The notes under the pieces were generated by a model. It was not told the DNA's origin. It did not search any database and saw nothing but the letters and a program-made list of their open reading frames with translations. 64,000 nt of DNA from Nezara viridula (Eukaryota > Arthropoda > Insecta > Hemiptera > Pentatomidae), in the NCBI GenBank assembly GCA_928085145.1, contig OV725079.1, positions 74,322,338 to 74,386,337 on the forward strand. The letters run 5' to 3'. Of this stretch, positions 1-10,134 are shown in pieces (position 1 is the stretch's first letter; each line of letters opens with the position of its first letter). Made by a program: the position numbers and the translations under genes.

Positions 1-2
1 AG

Positions 3-1118
3 AAAAAGTTGGAGTATAACGGTATTGTTCACCAGCTGTATATAGATTTTAAAAAGGCTTACGACTCTATTGACCGCCAGAAACTGTATAATATTCTAAT
101 TGAGCAGGGGATTCCAAAAAAACTAGTAAATCTAGTCAGGATGTGCTTGACGGAGACACTCAATAAAGTTAGAATCGGTAATAATTTGTCCGAAAAATTT
201 GAGGTTCGTTCGGGCTTAAAACAGGGGGATTCTCTTTCGCCTGTCCTGTTCAATTTGGCATTAGAGCATGCCATTAGGGAGGTAATGCGAACCGAGAAAG
301 GGTTGGATCTGGGCGGGACAACATCCGTGCTGGGCTATGCTGATGATCTGGTACTGTTAAGCGAAGAAGTTGAAACTATAAAACTAAATACGACAACGTT
401 AATGAAAGCCGGTAAAGAACTAGGACTCGAAATAAACGTGGATAAAACAAAATATATGGTTAGCTGCAAAAATGGCGATACTACTGGTGATATCGATATT
501 GATGGTAATATGTTTGAACAGGTAGATAAATTTAGGTATCTAGGTTCTACGATAACTAGAAAAAACGAAATTGAAGAAGAGATTAAGGTTAGACTGAAGG
601 CGGGGAATGCTTGTTATTTTTCTGTGACAAAACTACTTAGTTCGCGCCTCTTGTCCCGAAACTTAAAAATTAGAATCTATAAAACAATTATCTTGCCTAC
701 AGTTCTTTATGGATGCGAAACTTGGCCGCTTACATTAAGGGATGAGCAGCGTCTTAAGGTTTTTGAAAATAAAGTATTGCGTAGAATATTCGGACCGAAG
801 AAGGATAAGTTAACCGGAGAGTTCAGACGGTTACACAACGCCGAATTGCGTGAGCTGTATCCGGGTAATATAATTGAGGTAATTTCATCGCGGCGAATCA
901 AATGGGCTTGTAAAGTTGTTGGGCTTAGTAACGAGAGAATTCCTAAAAGGTTAATATGTGCAGTGCCGAATGGTAAGCGTCCGAGGGGTAGACCGAAGCG
1001 AAGGTGGGAAGATTGCATTAAAGCCGATCTGAAGGGACTGGGTTTGGACGGTGAACGGTGGAGGGAGGTGTGTAACAAGCGATTGGTGGTGTCGGCATCG
1101 AACCTTCGGGTTCGCTAA
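3..1118 (+). CDS. LINE reverse transcriptase, C-terminal two thirds (partial at window edge)
   Basis: This frame is open from the left edge to the stop before 1119 and encodes a non-LTR retrotransposon reverse transcriptase, which would copy element RNA into DNA at a nicked target. From position 9 it gives 369 residues. The palm is clear: the motif A stretch YIDFKKAYDS near residue 11, SGLKQGDSLSPVLFN in the middle, and the catalytic box GYADD with Y-A-D-D at residues 110-113 (336-347). Downstream come TVLYGCETW in the thumb region and a basic tail with GRPKRRWED. There is no internal stop or frameshift, unusual here, so the copy is young or recently intact. The N-terminal endonuclease would lie to the left of the window. 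It resembles the RTE/CR1-like LINEs common in arthropods; the exact clade is not certain. Confidence 0.9.
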   Translation, partial: KKLEYNGIVHQLYIDFKKAYDSIDRQKLYNILIEQGIPKKLVNLVRMCLTETLNKVRIGNNLSEKFEVRSGLKQGDSLSPVLFNLALEHAIREVMRTEKGLDLGGTTSVLGYADDLVLLSEEVETIKLNTTTLMKAGKELGLEINVDKTKYMVSCKNGDTTGDIDIDGNMFEQVDKFRYLGSTITRKNEIEEEIKVRLKAGNACYFSVTKLLSSRLLSRNLKIRIYKTIILPTVLYGCETWPLTLRDEQRLKVFENKVLRRIFGPKKDKLTGEFRRLHNAELRELYPGNIIEVISSRRIKWACKVVGLSNERIPKRLICAVPNGKRPRGRPKRRWEDCIKADLKGLGLDGERWREVCNKRLVVSASNLRVR

Positions 1119-1147
1119 GCCTTATTATTGTTATTGTTATTGTTATA
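1119..1147 (+). repeat. TTATTG simple-repeat tail of the LINE
   Basis: The sequence right after the reverse-transcriptase stop is a run of TTATTG units ending near 1147. It takes the place of a poly(A) tail and marks the 3' end of the element. The same 3' terminus with an ATA/ATT-type tail recurs at 6465-6514 on the opposite strand, confirming the boundary. Confidence 0.75.
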
Positions 1148-1380
1148 TAGGATACAAATCAATTATAATTTCGCTGAATCCGATTTACATGTGAATGGAA
1201 GGCATACTTGGTTGGAACTTCTCGAGAAAGATGAGGATGACAAAGATGGACAGGAACGAGAAAATTAATTTTATCAAGGAGGGAATAACAGTTGATATTT
1301 CCATTAATTAAATTAATAAGGAAAATAACATATTTTTTTATGCATCTATGTGCTAGAGAATCAATATTAATATTGATATT

Positions 1381-2038
1381 GTCCTACAATATCCTTCAAC
1401 AATAGCCCTCTTATCCCTGTCGAACAAGTCCAATACTTAGGACTCCACCTTCACAAACGACTCACTTGGAACCCCCTCCCCCCATACCAGACTGAAACGA
1501 CTAGAAACCGCCCGATGTTTTCGACTACTGCAGCACTTACTTGACAAACGCTCTAAGCTTTCAATCAATTACAAACGACTCATATATATGACAATAATAA
1601 GACCTATTTGGACTTACGGAATTGAGCTTTGGGGCTCCACTAAACCATCGTATCCAATTCCTCTCGTATCCAATCCTTACTATCCAAAATCCTTCATAAA
1701 ATCCTCGACGCTCCTTATTTTGTCACAAATAAAATCTTCCATAAACACCTTAATGTTCCATATGTTTCCGATTTGGCCCAATCCAGATAACAAGCCTTCC
1801 ATAACAAACTGCAGAACCATCCGAATCCTCTCGTTCCTCCTCTATCTCTAATAACCCTCCGAGGCGTCTGAAAAGAAGATGGCCTCGGGACCTTCTAATA
1901 TAGAACTTTAATTTGAGTTCTACCAATGGGTACTTTCTCTCCATGTTGTACATGTCATGTTACCAATGTCATATTTACTTGTTGCATTTTCTATGTAATA
2001 CAGTTTTAAATTAATATTAAAATAACGGTCATATATAG
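1381..2038 (+). mobile_element. Jockey-A LINE, 5'-truncated 3' end, decayed
   Basis: The plus strand carries the end of a Jockey-type ORF2 with frameshifts. Recognisable pieces are the IRPIWTYGIELWGSTKPS thumb motif at 1597-1650, the stretch ILRKIL..PYFVTNK around 1680-1730, and a degraded ...RLKRRWPRDLLI C-terminus at 1855-1905. The 3' UTR contains CTACCAATGGGTA and the terminus TACAGTTTTAAAT. A direct repeat TAATATTGATATT at 1368-1380 and 2039-2051 is a possible target-site duplication, though extra bases before the second copy make this uncertain. It is one of at least nine Jockey-A fragments in the window. Confidence 0.75.
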
Positions 2039-2051
2039 TAATATTGATATT

Positions 2052-2750
2052 ATATTTCAAAAGTGTTCATAATATCGGCTATCGATATTGGGCCTTCGAT
2101 ATCCCATCCCTTAATCTGTATAATCTTTATAAATAATTTATTTTCACATTGCAGCTGAATCAAAACAAAGAAAATAGTAATAAGTTCCAATGGAATCCAA
2201 TCACTCAGGCTCATGTGGGGTTTACGGCCTCATTATCCCTATGGGTTTCCTGAAGCCTATAGGGCTAATGTTTTCGTAGAAATTAGACCAAGGTCTATTC
2301 CACTGGTGAGGCAGGTGCATTTGATGAATTAGAACTTGTACACAAATTGTAATCGTTAAGCGATTTCACGGATCCTAATGTTATTTAGCTACGTTACTTT
2401 CTATATTAAATGAAAACGTATGCCCACAATATAAAGAAATTAAATCTTACCTACGATTTTACACATGATTTCAACGAGAGTCTAGAGTTACGTGGTTTTC
2501 GTGCTAGAGAAAAAAAAACAAAATATAAATCGAAAGCACGATTTATCACACAATTGAGTTATTGATAAAATTACACGTGACTTTATAAATGACCAGTAAA
2601 TTTTACGTTCCTTAGCGAGATTCCTATTTAGTTTTCAAACAACTAATGTAAATCATAAAATTATTTCGAAGTATATATCTTGAATAAAAATAATAAATAA
2701 CAACTCTATAAGTGAACATTACTTATTAACCAATTGCTATTTTTTTAAAT
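2052..2750. other. unassigned AT-rich sequence
   Basis: I see no coding potential, RNA gene or recognisable repeat here beyond general AT richness. Confidence 0.5.
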
Positions 2751-2755
2751 AGTAA

Positions 2756-2890
2756 AAAGATCTGGTGCGCGCAACACACAACTTTCACTTACCGCTCAAC
2801 TTAGGAATAGAAATTATTTTTTGGCAATGTTGGGCTATCATAAAATTTTTGAATTGCATTTTTAACTGAGCTAAAGCTAAAAGATTGCAG
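2756..2890 (+). repeat. interspersed repeat beginning AATAGTAAAAAGATCTGGTG
   Basis: The block starts near AGATCTGGTGCGCGCAAC and resembles 13566-13680 over about 100 bases, sharing a GAAATTATT core followed by TTGGCAAT/TTGACAAT. A related terminal motif AATCTGGTGCTCAC is at 48325. At 13.6-13.9 kb the motif occurs at both ends in inverted orientation, so this looks like one end of a small terminal-inverted-repeat element. No target duplication was identified. Confidence 0.4.
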
Positions 2891-2946
2891 CTAATAATTA
2901 ATAAATATTATTAAAATAACGAAAGTCCTATTTATTATATCGCTGG

Positions 2947-3012
2947 TTGATTATGGATTGTACGATTCGTTGATTATGGATTGTTCGAGCCTTTGATCAT
3001 GGATTGTACGAC
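2947..3012 (+). repeat. 23 bp minisatellite, three units
   Basis: Three head-to-tail units begin TTGATTATGGATTGTACGA, TTGATTATGGATTGTTCGA and TTGATCATGGATTGTACGA at 2947, 2970 and 2993, the last one incomplete. It is a short local tandem array with no coding content. Confidence 0.8.
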
Positions 3013-3017
3013 TATTA

Positions 3018-3800
3018 GTAATTAAACTGTTATTTTCAATTGAAAATAATATGTCAGATCTAGAGTTATTAAATTACAGTAAATATATTTAAGGTTATTA
3101 ACGTATCCATGAAATATTTTTATATTTTACGTCTTCTTTCACACAAGTACAATGAAAGAGTTTTTTTTTAACAATGCCATTGCCTTGATTAAATAGATTT
3201 TAAATACTTTTCACAAATTTGAAAATATTTTTTGAAGGTTACACTTAGTTAGTAAATTTCATTTAATTTCCTTGAAAACATGAGATTTACCTAAAAAATT
3301 TTGTATTTCTCATTTGTATTATACATTGTAGAACAAAAGGCTTCGAATCGAACGTCATTTTTACATTATCACTTTACTATTAATAATTGTAACTGGTTAT
3401 TTTCTATTTCCATAAATATTACGTCATAAGTATCAACGAGGTTATGAAGTTAAAATTCCGTTGTATTCAACGTTAATCAATTCAAATGTAAAAAACTCAA
3501 CATAGAACGGTAAGGGAAAAAAGAAACGATAAATGCATATTTTTATTATATCATTCGAATCTAAGCCATCTATCTACCCTGTTCCTTCTGACATTTTGGG
3601 TGGATGTTACTGTGATTTGTCACTGCTTCATTTAATACCATTTGATCGTTTGATACCTCATTCATCACTCCTGAGAGCCGAAAAAGGGGACTTTGAGGCA
3701 AAAAACTTTCGTATATCATAAGATAGATTCTGGAATTCCAGAAAAATTCCATCCATCTTTGTTCGTCTATGAATCACACCTTTTCTATTGATCACTTTTT
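3018..3800. other. unassigned AT-rich sequence
   Basis: Short open frames occur on both strands around 3533-3752, but they overlap each other and have no recognisable motif. No RNA gene or clear repeat was found. Confidence 0.5.
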
Positions 3801-3859
3801 TTCACGGAATTTTCCAGGGCCAAAGGTGAGGAGGAAGATTAAGTACAGAGAATCGCATT

Positions 3860-4090
3860 TTGATTAATTCTTCATCAAATCCAGTCATTATTTTAAAAAT
3901 TATCTTCTCCTTTAGATGTGTCAATCTCCGGAACTGTCAGAAAAGAAAATTAATGAAGAAAATGAAACTCTATTTGCGCATAACTCAACAAGCATGCATG
4001 CTATTTATGATTATATAAATTATACACACATGATCATTTGAAAGTTTCAGAAATTCTTTACAAAATAAAAAAAAAAGTTCAAAATCGGAT
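3860..4090 (+). repeat. interspersed repeat with ATTCTTCATCAAATCCA core
   Basis: This block shares ATTCTTCATCAAATCCA, a later CTTTATTTACGAATAACTCA-like stretch and an A-run with 18090-18320. A similar AATTTCCGAATAACTCAAAA stretch occurs at 61865-61885. Three loci with the same order of motifs indicate a dispersed family. No ends or coding sequence are clear; a non-autonomous DNA element or Helitron-like repeat is possible. Confidence 0.45.
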
Positions 4091-4283
4091 CATTTTTAGC
4101 AAACATTGAACCGATTCTAATTTATTCACATGTTTTGGTCAAATAATTTTGAATACAAATTGATTTATCTCTCTCATAATACATTTTATTTACTTATACA
4201 CATATCATATTAGGATTAGTTCACTGAAGTGATCATGCGAATTATTCACAGGAGATTCCTATTGGATTTTTTATTTTAATGAA

Positions 4284-4390
4284 ATTTAAAACTGTATTAC
4301 ATTAAAACTACAACAAGTAAATTTGACATTGGTAACATGATATGTACAACATGAAGAGAAACTACCCATTGGTAGAACTCAACCTATTGG
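4284..4390 (-). mobile_element. Jockey-A 3' UTR fragment
   Basis: Read on the minus strand, this holds the Jockey-A 3' end: TCTACCAATGGGTAGTTTCT followed by a stretch ending TACAGTTTTAAAT, in the same order as at 1915-2010 and 50260-50350. Only about 100 bp of untranslated sequence survives. Confidence 0.65.
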
Positions 4391-4689
4391 ATTAAAACTG
4401 TAACAGTAATGAAGATGAGCTTACGTATTGAATACGTGTTTTTTTTCTTTAGTTTTGGTTACTGGAATACTTTCAAAACACCTGTTATTTGACCCTGATT
4501 CATGTTCTGAATTGATAAGAATTCATGACGCGTATTTTTGTTTAATAATATTATAAAAATTCTAAATAGCGTTAAGGGAAAACAAATTAACATATTTGGA
4601 ATATTCACTTTGAAAACATAAGGCCAGAAACTAATAAATCTTATTAATGTACTAAATAATGCCAAAATATAGAAAAAAAAATCTAATTT

Positions 4690-4917
4690 TAATAAACGCA
4701 TGTGTGTATTTAAGTATTTATTTTGTTAGATTAGTTTACTTTTGTTTAATTTAGTATCTTTTAGTTTATATACAATTAATTTTAGTATTATTATATTCCT
4801 ATTTATTTATTTTTATTTATTGTGCATAGTGTGATTGAGCTATTTTTTATCACTATTACTATTCTCCTTAAATATGACAGATTGTAAATATCTCAATAAA
4901 GAAATTTCCTAATTAAA
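4690..4917 (+). mobile_element. Jockey-B LINE 3' terminus with poly(A)
   Basis: This 3' end contains TTTATTTATTGTGCATAGTG and a terminal CTCAATAAAG signal followed by an A-run. The reverse complement of the first part is at 48505-48660, downstream of a Jockey-B ORF2 stop, which identifies the family. All upstream coding sequence is missing, so this is a strong 5' truncation. Confidence 0.6.
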
Positions 4918-5830
4918 AAAAAAAAAATCAATAAAGCACTTTATCGTAGATCAGCATTTTAGATACTATTTCAATTTATACTACTATAATCTTTTGGACT
5001 ATGTATGTATCTTTTAAATTACTCAAGGATTTCAAACGAAAATGTTTTGGAGGGTAAATTTTTTTATTCACTTTTTTTATTAAATATATTTAAATCAGCT
5101 TCGTGTGACCCACCGCCAGCCAGATGTTGCGCCATAAGGCACCCTAGCCCTATCAAACAATCATTCTTTCAATCCACTTAGCAGCATCACGATATAATTT
5201 ACTGGAATATAATATGGACCATATTATTATAGGTATCTATTTTTTCATATATTATAGAAAAGAATAAAACTATGGTAAACAGTCAGGTTATTAAAAAATT
5301 AGACTTATTAAATGATAATTTGTTTTAAATAAATAATTGTTACATTATATACTAATTCATTTAACCTCTTTGTTATATAATTATTGGTTATCGTTTTTTT
5401 GGGTCGTTTATATTACTGTATTATTATATAAATTCGTATTCGTTCGTAACTTTTTTTTAATTTTACAACTACTGTTTATCAATGAAATCCTTATCAGAGA
5501 CCATTTAAATCATTATATACTATTTAGTAGCGGATCCTGTATTTAGCGTTGTTTAATTTTTTTTAAAGGTAATTACTGTAGAAGAAAAAGAATATATATC
5601 CTCGAAATGTTGCTCAAATGATTCTTCAAGGACTCTAAAAAAAAAAAAATTTAATTACAGAAATGCATTATTGTATGTCTAGAATAGCTCTAACTCTTAG
5701 AAATCTAATCTGTATTGCATTTAGAGAACTTTTTTTTCTAAACACGTACTTACATTTAGTGATTGTATTTGCATTATAATTTAAACATATAACATAATGT
5801 GAATATTTAAATGTTTGAGTCATGAGAGTA
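4918..5830. other. unassigned AT-rich sequence
   Basis: There is no supported gene. A lone TAGCGGATCCTG at 5528 resembles the end of the hAT-type element at 41798 but has no partner nearby. The 69-codon frame at 5337-5546 is AT-driven. Confidence 0.45.
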
Positions 5831-5839
5831 TGAGACTTT

Positions 5840-6246
5840 AGTGCCTTCTCTTAGTCTCCACTGGATTCCCATTCCAGTGATGTGGCTGAGAGAGAGAGGT
5901 GCTGGGATCTCTTAGAGTCTTGCTTATCTTCCACACGTGGGGAAAGGGCCCGACTCGGAGCTCCCTCGGCTGACTGTAAATATTGTAAATAACTATAAAT
6001 ATGTTTTTAATATTTTTAAAAATTTAATTTATTTATTTATTTTTTTATATTTAGTGTAGTCTCATGTTTGATTTATTCCAAGTTTTCTTTACTTTTCTTT
6101 TGTTATAACTTTCTATTGTTATTATTTTATTGTATATATGGTATGATTGTTTTATACATCCCAAATATTCAATGCCTTTAACTGAGGCGAAATGTATTTT
6201 TTTTTCTCAATAAAAAGTCGTTTTTGAGATACCTAAAAAAAAAAAA
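5840..6246 (+). mobile_element. Jockey-B LINE 3' UTR with poly(A)
   Basis: The segment GTGCTGGGATCTCTTAGAGT at about 5898, followed by a GGGAAAGGGCCCGACTCGG-like stretch and TGTAAATATTGTAAATA, matches the reverse complement of 48690-48790, the 3' UTR after a Jockey-B ORF2 stop. The end carries CAATGCCTTTAACTGAGGC and CTCAATAAAAAG followed by an A-run. That terminal motif is shared with 36790-36825, 42680-42725, 44170-44220 and, inverted, 46975-47010. Confidence 0.65.
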
Positions 6247-6464
6247 ATTGAAATGTTTTAGCTTGTTGTTTAGATAAATCAAAATATGAATGTGCTAACT
6301 CAAAATTAATAATATCTTCGAAAAGTAGGCATATTTTATTTATTACAAAAATGAGATATATTTATTTTTTTTTATATATATTTATTTAATCTTTATTTGT
6401 TTTTAGGGATGAATCCCATACAAATAGAGTCTGCCTTTGTATAACAAACATTATTACTCTTATA

Positions 6465-6514
6465 ATAATAATAAGGCTTAGCGAACTCGAAGGTTCGATG
6501 CCGACACCACCACC
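6465..6514 (-). mobile_element. 50 bp ultra-truncated LINE copy with target duplication
   Basis: On the minus strand this equals the last bases of the LINE at the left edge, including CGAACCTTCGAGTTCGCTAA and its AT-rich simple tail. It is flanked by a perfect 9 bp direct repeat ACTCTTATA at 6456-6464 and 6515-6523. The pair supports an authentic insertion from a cDNA that stopped after about 50 bases. Confidence 0.75.
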
Positions 6515-6523
6515 ACTCTTATA

Positions 6524-8530
6524 GTAATACAACTTTTTTTTTTTTCATTTATATACCACCTTACAAATATTACAACAATATTACTACAAGAACCATTTAA
6601 TCATTTACAATATTTGGTAAAAATAGTTAATATAACGCCAATTATTAACAATTATATAAAATCTAAAACTCCCGTCAAAATGCATACACAATATCAATAA
6701 AAACAATAAATACATTTTATATTTTAAATATTAATAATAAACTGTGGTTTAAAATTAAATTAAAAATTACTAGCATGAATGAAGAAAACGAACAAGTAAT
6801 ATATAAAATAAACCTACCAATTCTCTATAATGTGATATATTAGAAATGATAAAATTTAATTTTCTCATATGTAATATTTGGCTCAAATATTTCTGTCCCA
6901 TTAAGATTATCCATACTCTGGTAAATTCTTACTCTTAAACTATTGTATATTGGACATTTAAATAATACATTAAAAACTGTCTATTTTTCTGTAGTATTAC
7001 ACATTTTGCCCTCAAGTTGTGACGTGAAAATTACAACTTTATTATCAACTGAAACCTTGATCGTGGATTTTTCCCGAATCTGCAATTATAATCTCGTAGA
7101 TTTTAAGTTAGTCGGTATCAACAAATACCGTGAGATCTGACCATTGTTAAACAAATAGATTCAAATGTTCACTATAAACTGAGCTCTGCAATGCTTTCTT
7201 GTCACCCTCCTGCAAATGGTGTTTATATTTATTTAATATCCTGTCGATATATGCTCTAATTATGGCTGAGTTGGTTTCATAAGCTATATCGCCTTCACCA
7301 ACAGCATCTAACAATACTTTCAGCTGTGCACATTGAACAGAAGTAGTAAATTTATGAAATTATTAATTATTCAATAAGTTTATTACTTTTAAATTAATAA
7401 TTTTATTGTTTAATGTATTAATGCTAATCATTTTATTTATTTTTTCACAAATAATCATTAATACTTATCATTATTTAAAATATTACACATTTTTATAGAC
7501 TGGTGAACTGATAATCATCCAACATTTAGAGCATCGTCAGGACAGATAAAACAAGATCACATATTAAAAAAAAAGGAAATAATAACAAAAAAAATATGTT
7601 TTATTATATTTATACACTTAATGGAGACATCTCACCAAGTCTTGCAAATATAGAGAACGGGAGGTTGCATAAACACATTAGGGAAAGGTTATATTAAACA
7701 TCGAATGTTCACATAAAATTTTAATGTGACGTCAAAACTCATGAGGTGATGATACGTAGTTGTGTCACCTTTTCTACCAGGTTACAGTCTCGCCATAGAG
7801 TAAAATTATATAAATTCTCACACGTCATTTTCCAGATGCTGCCTTTATGGAATCCAATTAAGGAGTATGAAACAAACCCTTTTCACCACAGCCTCATTTT
7901 AACAAATTGTAAAGCCAGTGTCCCTGGGGCTCAAACGCCGTTTTGTGAAGCACAAACCGCACTATATACATGAATAAACATCTTTGAAACATAATTTATA
8001 CCGCAATATTTTATAATAAAACAAAAAAATAATGTAGTAACTCTGGATTGGGGATTGTTTAGAAAATTCTTCGTTTCAAATATAAATTCTCATTACATTT
8101 TTAAAAATAAAAATAAAAATAAAATTTTCTAATCAGTTTTTTGTGGATAGTGGTCAATCTTTATATTTGGCTTTGCTTATTTTTTTTTATCCTTTTAGCT
8201 AATTTACGATACGACTACTCGGCCGAAATAATAAAAATATGGTGCTAAAATATTTATAAATCGTAAAAATTGGACATTTTTACTACTGACGAAGAGAATT
8301 AGACTTATTACACTAAAAAGTTTGTCCTAATATTTTAAAATGTCTGAAGGGGCTTTTACAATATTGTTTTATAAGCGAAGGAATCTGAATGAAAAACTGA
8401 CTTTAAAAATAGTTTACATTTATTTATTGTATAAGAATTTAAATTGACATAGTAAATTAAATGTGTATTCTATTGTCAACAAATAAATAATTAAAACTTA
8501 TTGCAGTGATAGATTGAGAGAAAATTATAA
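6524..8530. other. unassigned AT-rich sequence
   Basis: Nothing recognisable on either strand. Short frames at 6943-7140 and 7746-7973 have no motif and no supporting context. Confidence 0.5.
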
Positions 8531-8538
8531 GTGGTTTA

Positions 8539-8910
8539 TAGTGTTGCCCAAAATTGGTCTTGGTCTTGAGCTTTGCTTTGCTTGACCAAGACCACCTAAC
8601 TGTTGCAAGGCCAAGACCAAGACTGATAAAAAAAAATCCTTTTTTTGAATAAAAATTAAGGTAAAATAGTTACTAATACTTGAAAATTTTAGTTACTATA
8701 TGTAAAGAATTGGTATAGACAATATACTTTTGCATTTAACTCTTACAATTTTTTATTCGGTCTTTGTAAGGTTTCCCCTATCTGAAAAATTTCAGTAATA
8801 TCTCTATAGTAATAAGCAAATAGGTAACTGCGATACTCTTGACAAGACCAATACCAAGCCTGAGTGCTCAAGACCAAGACGAGTCTTGCTCTCGCATTTT
8901 AGCAAAACTA
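8539..8910 (+). mobile_element. hAT-type miniature element, CAAGAC-repeat family, copy 1
   Basis: The element is 372 bp, with left end TAGTGTTGCCCAAAA and a degenerate right end, and flanks GTGGTTTA (8531-8538) and GTTGTTTA (8911-8918), a 7/8 match to an 8 bp target duplication. Subterminal zones are packed with CCAAGACCAAGAC-type repeats on both sides, pointing inward from the ends. The core includes AGTTACTATATGTAAAGAAT and ATACTTTTGCATTTAACTC. There is no transposase. The TAGNG terminus and 8 bp duplication are typical of hAT elements; movement in trans is inferred. Confidence 0.75.
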
Positions 8911-9034
8911 GTTGTTTATGTACAAAAAAAAATTATTTTCAAAGAATTTAATAACTACGAAGCATTATATTTCTATTTAAATTCTAAAAAAAAAAATCGT
9001 TCATAAATTCCTCTTCTTATTATTAAAATTGCTT

Positions 9035-9395
9035 CTTTGTCACAAATAAAATTATCAATAATAAGCTTAATAATTTGAACTCATTTTTCTAGGATGTAGC
9101 TAGCCAACTCCTTAATTTAAGACCTTAATGTTTCATTTGTCCTTGATCATATATCATTTTATAATAAACTTCAGCACGAACCTAGCGTTTCCCCTCTCGC
9201 TCCTCTTCTATCCCTGATAATTCTCCAAGGCGTTTGAGAAGAAGAAGACCTCGCGATCTCCTAATATAGACATTTATTAAAATTCTTCCGATGGATAGTT
9301 TCTATAGAAGTGTTTTCATATCATCATATCTCTCTATACACTTATGAGATGCATTTTTATTATAATACAGTTTTGGATTTCATAAGTAAAAAAAA
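9035..9395 (+). mobile_element. Jockey-A LINE 3' end, strongly decayed
   Basis: The order TTTGTCACAAATAAAATTAT, GACCTTAATGTTTCAT, TAATAAACTTCAG, CCTGATAATTCTCCAAGGCG, GAAGAAGAAGACCTCGCGAT and a terminal AATACAGTTTTGGAT parallels the better Jockey-A copies. It carries many substitutions and indels and is the oldest-looking copy of the family here. Confidence 0.6.
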
Positions 9396-9399
9396 ATAT

Positions 9400-9980
9400 A
9401 AAAGCTTGTAACAGCACTTTCTACAACAGGGTGTTTCAGAGACGTACAAAGAACAACACAAAATGTTACAACGGGCTTTAAGTGCGACTGACATTAATAT
9501 GCAATGAACTAGATTATTTTTTAAAATATATTTCCTTGGTAATTTCCATTATATTCCAGTTACATTATCTGATTCATACTTTATTTTTATTAGATGAAAA
9601 AAGTAATAAAAAAATCCAATATTTCCACTCTCTGTGAACTCTGAAAGTACATTCAATGATCTACAGAATATACTTTGGCAATAAACTGTTAGACAATAAA
9701 CGGCTTCTTCACAATTTCTCAGGGCATTGTAAACCACTTTTGTTGCAAAATGCATAATTTACATTCCGTTATGTCCGTGATTTCCTCACAGACTAGTACA
9801 GTGAACCTTACATTGCTTTTTTTTTCAGAAAACAGTTACAGTAAAATTTTATTATGTTATATTTTTTTTTCCTTTAGTTTAGTTTGTAATTTATTAGTAT
9901 TTTAGAGACACCCAATAATTGGTTTAAAAGCAAGATGTTGCTCTGGATGTTATATACCTTAATTTATCATAACTTGAATT
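9400..9980. other. unassigned sequence
   Basis: There is no supported gene. A 68-codon frame on the minus strand at 9549-9755 has no recognisable motif. Confidence 0.45.
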
Positions 9981-10039
9981 AGAACCTGACGATGGAGCAC
10001 ATTAGATTTAAGCCATGTATCAACAAAAAATCATTGGGA

Positions 10040-10108
10040 TTGTATTTCTGAAGATGGGAGTAAATATCCCGAAACGTTAACTTGTAAACATGTCATTTGA
10101 AAATACAA
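10040..10108 (+). ncRNA. candidate hammerhead-ribozyme-like motif (Penelope-type remnant)
   Basis: The core strings of a type I hammerhead occur in order: CTGAAGA at 10048-10054 (fits CUGANGA), a potential stem II GGGA/TCCC at 10056-10059 and 10067-10070, GAAA at 10071-10074, a weak hairpin GTTA/TAAaC, and GTC at 10092-10094. The outer strands TTGTATTT (10040-10047) and AAATACAA (10101-10108) are perfectly complementary and would form stem I, although five or six unpaired bases follow the GTC. One extra base lies between CTGAAGA and stem II. Hammerheads are known in Penelope-like retroelements. Self-cleavage activity is not shown. Confidence 0.35.
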
Positions 10109-10134
10109 CTAATAAATTCAATTGTTGTTAATTG

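Noticed and set aside
59..1078. Minus-strand frames at 59-274 and 707-1078
   Set aside because: They are antisense to the well-supported reverse-transcriptase frame.
1368..2051. Firm target duplication TAATATTGATATT for the first Jockey copy
   Set aside because: About 18 bases lie between the usual Jockey terminus and the second repeat and the area is full of AATATT words, so it stays only a possibility.
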